Shown here: in pieces, positions 33,328 through 33,726 of the stretch
Layout of the letters: every line of letters begins with the position of its first letter
Position numbering within the stretch: the stretch's first letter is position 1
Source: Phycisphaera mikurensis NBRC 102666
GTDB taxonomy: Bacteria; Planctomycetota; Phycisphaerae; Phycisphaerales; SM1A02
DNA length: 33,726 nt
NCBI GenBank assembly: GCA_945878575.1
Contig: CAMDUB010000021.1
Span: 1-33,726, forward strand
Direction: 5' to 3'
Translations under genes and position numbers: made by a program
The notes under the pieces: model-generated
Database searches by the model: none
The model's input: the letters and a program-made list of their open reading frames with translations, nothing else
Told to the model about the DNA's origin: nothing

Positions 33328-33472
33328 CGAAGGAACGAGCACGCTCCGCTTGGTGAATTTCTTGGAATTGCGTGTTCCCACGCCAAATCAGGCGGTTTTG
33401 AGCGCCTAACGCTCCTCAGCCACGCCACCGGCAACTCCGATAATCCGATTTAAACCTTTTCTATGCAACCCT

Positions 33473-33487
33473 CCCCGCCGCGCGGGG
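33473..33487. terminator. GC-rich hairpin between phoU and rpmH
   Basis: CCCCGC pairs with GCGGGG around a 3-base loop, followed by atttgg. It may end the phosphate locus. It is immediately upstream of the rpmH -10-like TACACT (33495-33500). Confidence 0.45.
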
Positions 33488-33494
33488 ATTTGGT

Positions 33495-33500
33495 TACACT
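33495..33500 (+). promoter_or_regulatory. -10-like TACACT before rpmH
   Basis: TACACT lies 19 bases before the rpmH ATG, with no recognisable -35 because the hairpin occupies that position. Confidence 0.35.
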
Positions 33501-33519
33501 ACGCGGCTCGGAAACAGCC

Positions 33520-33654
33520 ATGCATTACCCGCACAGAATTAGTCGCATCAAGAAGGTCCGCAAGATTGGCTTCCGAGCTCGTATGAAGACGAGCAAGGGG
33601 CGCGCGATCTTGAATCGCAAGCGTCGCGTGGGTCGCAAGATTCAAGTCCGCTGA
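33520..33654 (+). CDS. rpmH: Large-subunit ribosomal protein bL34
   Basis: The 44-residue, very basic protein contains the L34 core GFRARMKTSKGRAILNRKRRVGRK. The N-terminus MHYPHRISRIKKVRK replaces the common MKRTYQPS and resembles planctomycete L34. ATG 33520 is chosen over the in-frame ATG at 33463, since the upstream stretch covers the hairpin and promoter and has no family sequence. rnpA usually follows. Confidence 0.96.
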   Translation: MHYPHRISRIKKVRKIGFRARMKTSKGRAILNRKRRVGRKIQVR

Positions 33655-33658
33655 CGCC

Positions 33659-33726
33659 GTGACGCCCGATCCTGAGACGTACCCCGTATCTCCATTGAAT
33701 CAGAGCACAGGCACTGAAACAAGTCC
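33659..33726 (+). CDS. Possible start of the next gene (rnpA position), cut by the window edge
   Basis: A GTG five bases after the rpmH stop opens a frame that runs to the window end (VTPDPETYPVSPLNQS). The place is where rnpA (RNase P protein) is usually found, but the visible residues carry no RnpA motif. It may be a variable N-terminal tail or not coding. Confidence 0.3.
   Translation, partial: MTPDPETYPVSPLNQSTGTETS

Overview
The window looks like a chromosomal segment of a GC-rich planctomycete, most likely of the Phycisphaerae type. The clues are family-level. A secreted protein ends in a PAPG-type CTERM sorting signal. Another secreted protein ends in the paired EF-hand (dockerin-like) repeat common in planctomycetes. 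A DUF1559-like pseudopilin carries an H-X9-DG-like motif, and the L34 protein starts MHYPHRISRIKK. Three single tRNA genes (Thr-CGU, His-GUG, Phe-GAA) are present, none with an encoded CCA. I see no phage, transposase, CRISPR array or integrase, so this reads as core chromosome rather than an island.

Layout. 1-1137: the end of a CTERM surface protein, then a 370-base non-coding stretch with two strong hairpins, a 26-bp direct repeat and tRNA-Thr. 1138-3648: an exported HEAT-like protein with an embedded receiver-like domain, a highly structured leader and a divergent promoter. 3739-5970: a cobalamin-riboswitch-controlled gene set (secreted EF-hand protein, pseudopilin, BFD-like [2Fe-2S] protein); I consider this the most novel part. 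5936-14881: a mostly minus-strand block of housekeeping genes (alpha/beta-hydrolase-like protein, mutL, nadE, HTH-receiver regulator, ilvA, pckA) with one plus-strand phosphoesterase. 15011-18111: tRNA-His, a nitrilase, an orphan gene, tRNA-Phe and an orphan gene with a possible PD-(D/E)XK core. 18147-25262: hflX, diverging ctpA-tsaD, recA with a long repetitive N-terminal tail, and a UDP-glucuronate decarboxylase. 25346-33327: anmK, then an uninterrupted phosphate locus phoB-phoR-pstS-pstC-pstA-pstB-phoU. 33520-33726: rpmH and possibly the first codons of the next gene.

How the genes work together. The phosphate locus holds a complete sensing and uptake module: PstSCAB imports phosphate, PhoU links transporter to kinase, and PhoR-PhoB is the two-component output. 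The B12-controlled genes have no recognisable transporter of the BtuB type, so a surface protein plus pseudopilin under B12 control may be an unusual route for corrinoid capture or for adjustment to B12 limitation. This is inference. Several genes have a -10-like TANNNT hexamer only 6-9 bases before the start codon, which suggests leaderless transcription is common here, whereas the orphan gene at 16111 has a conventional promoter, leader and strong ribosome binding site.
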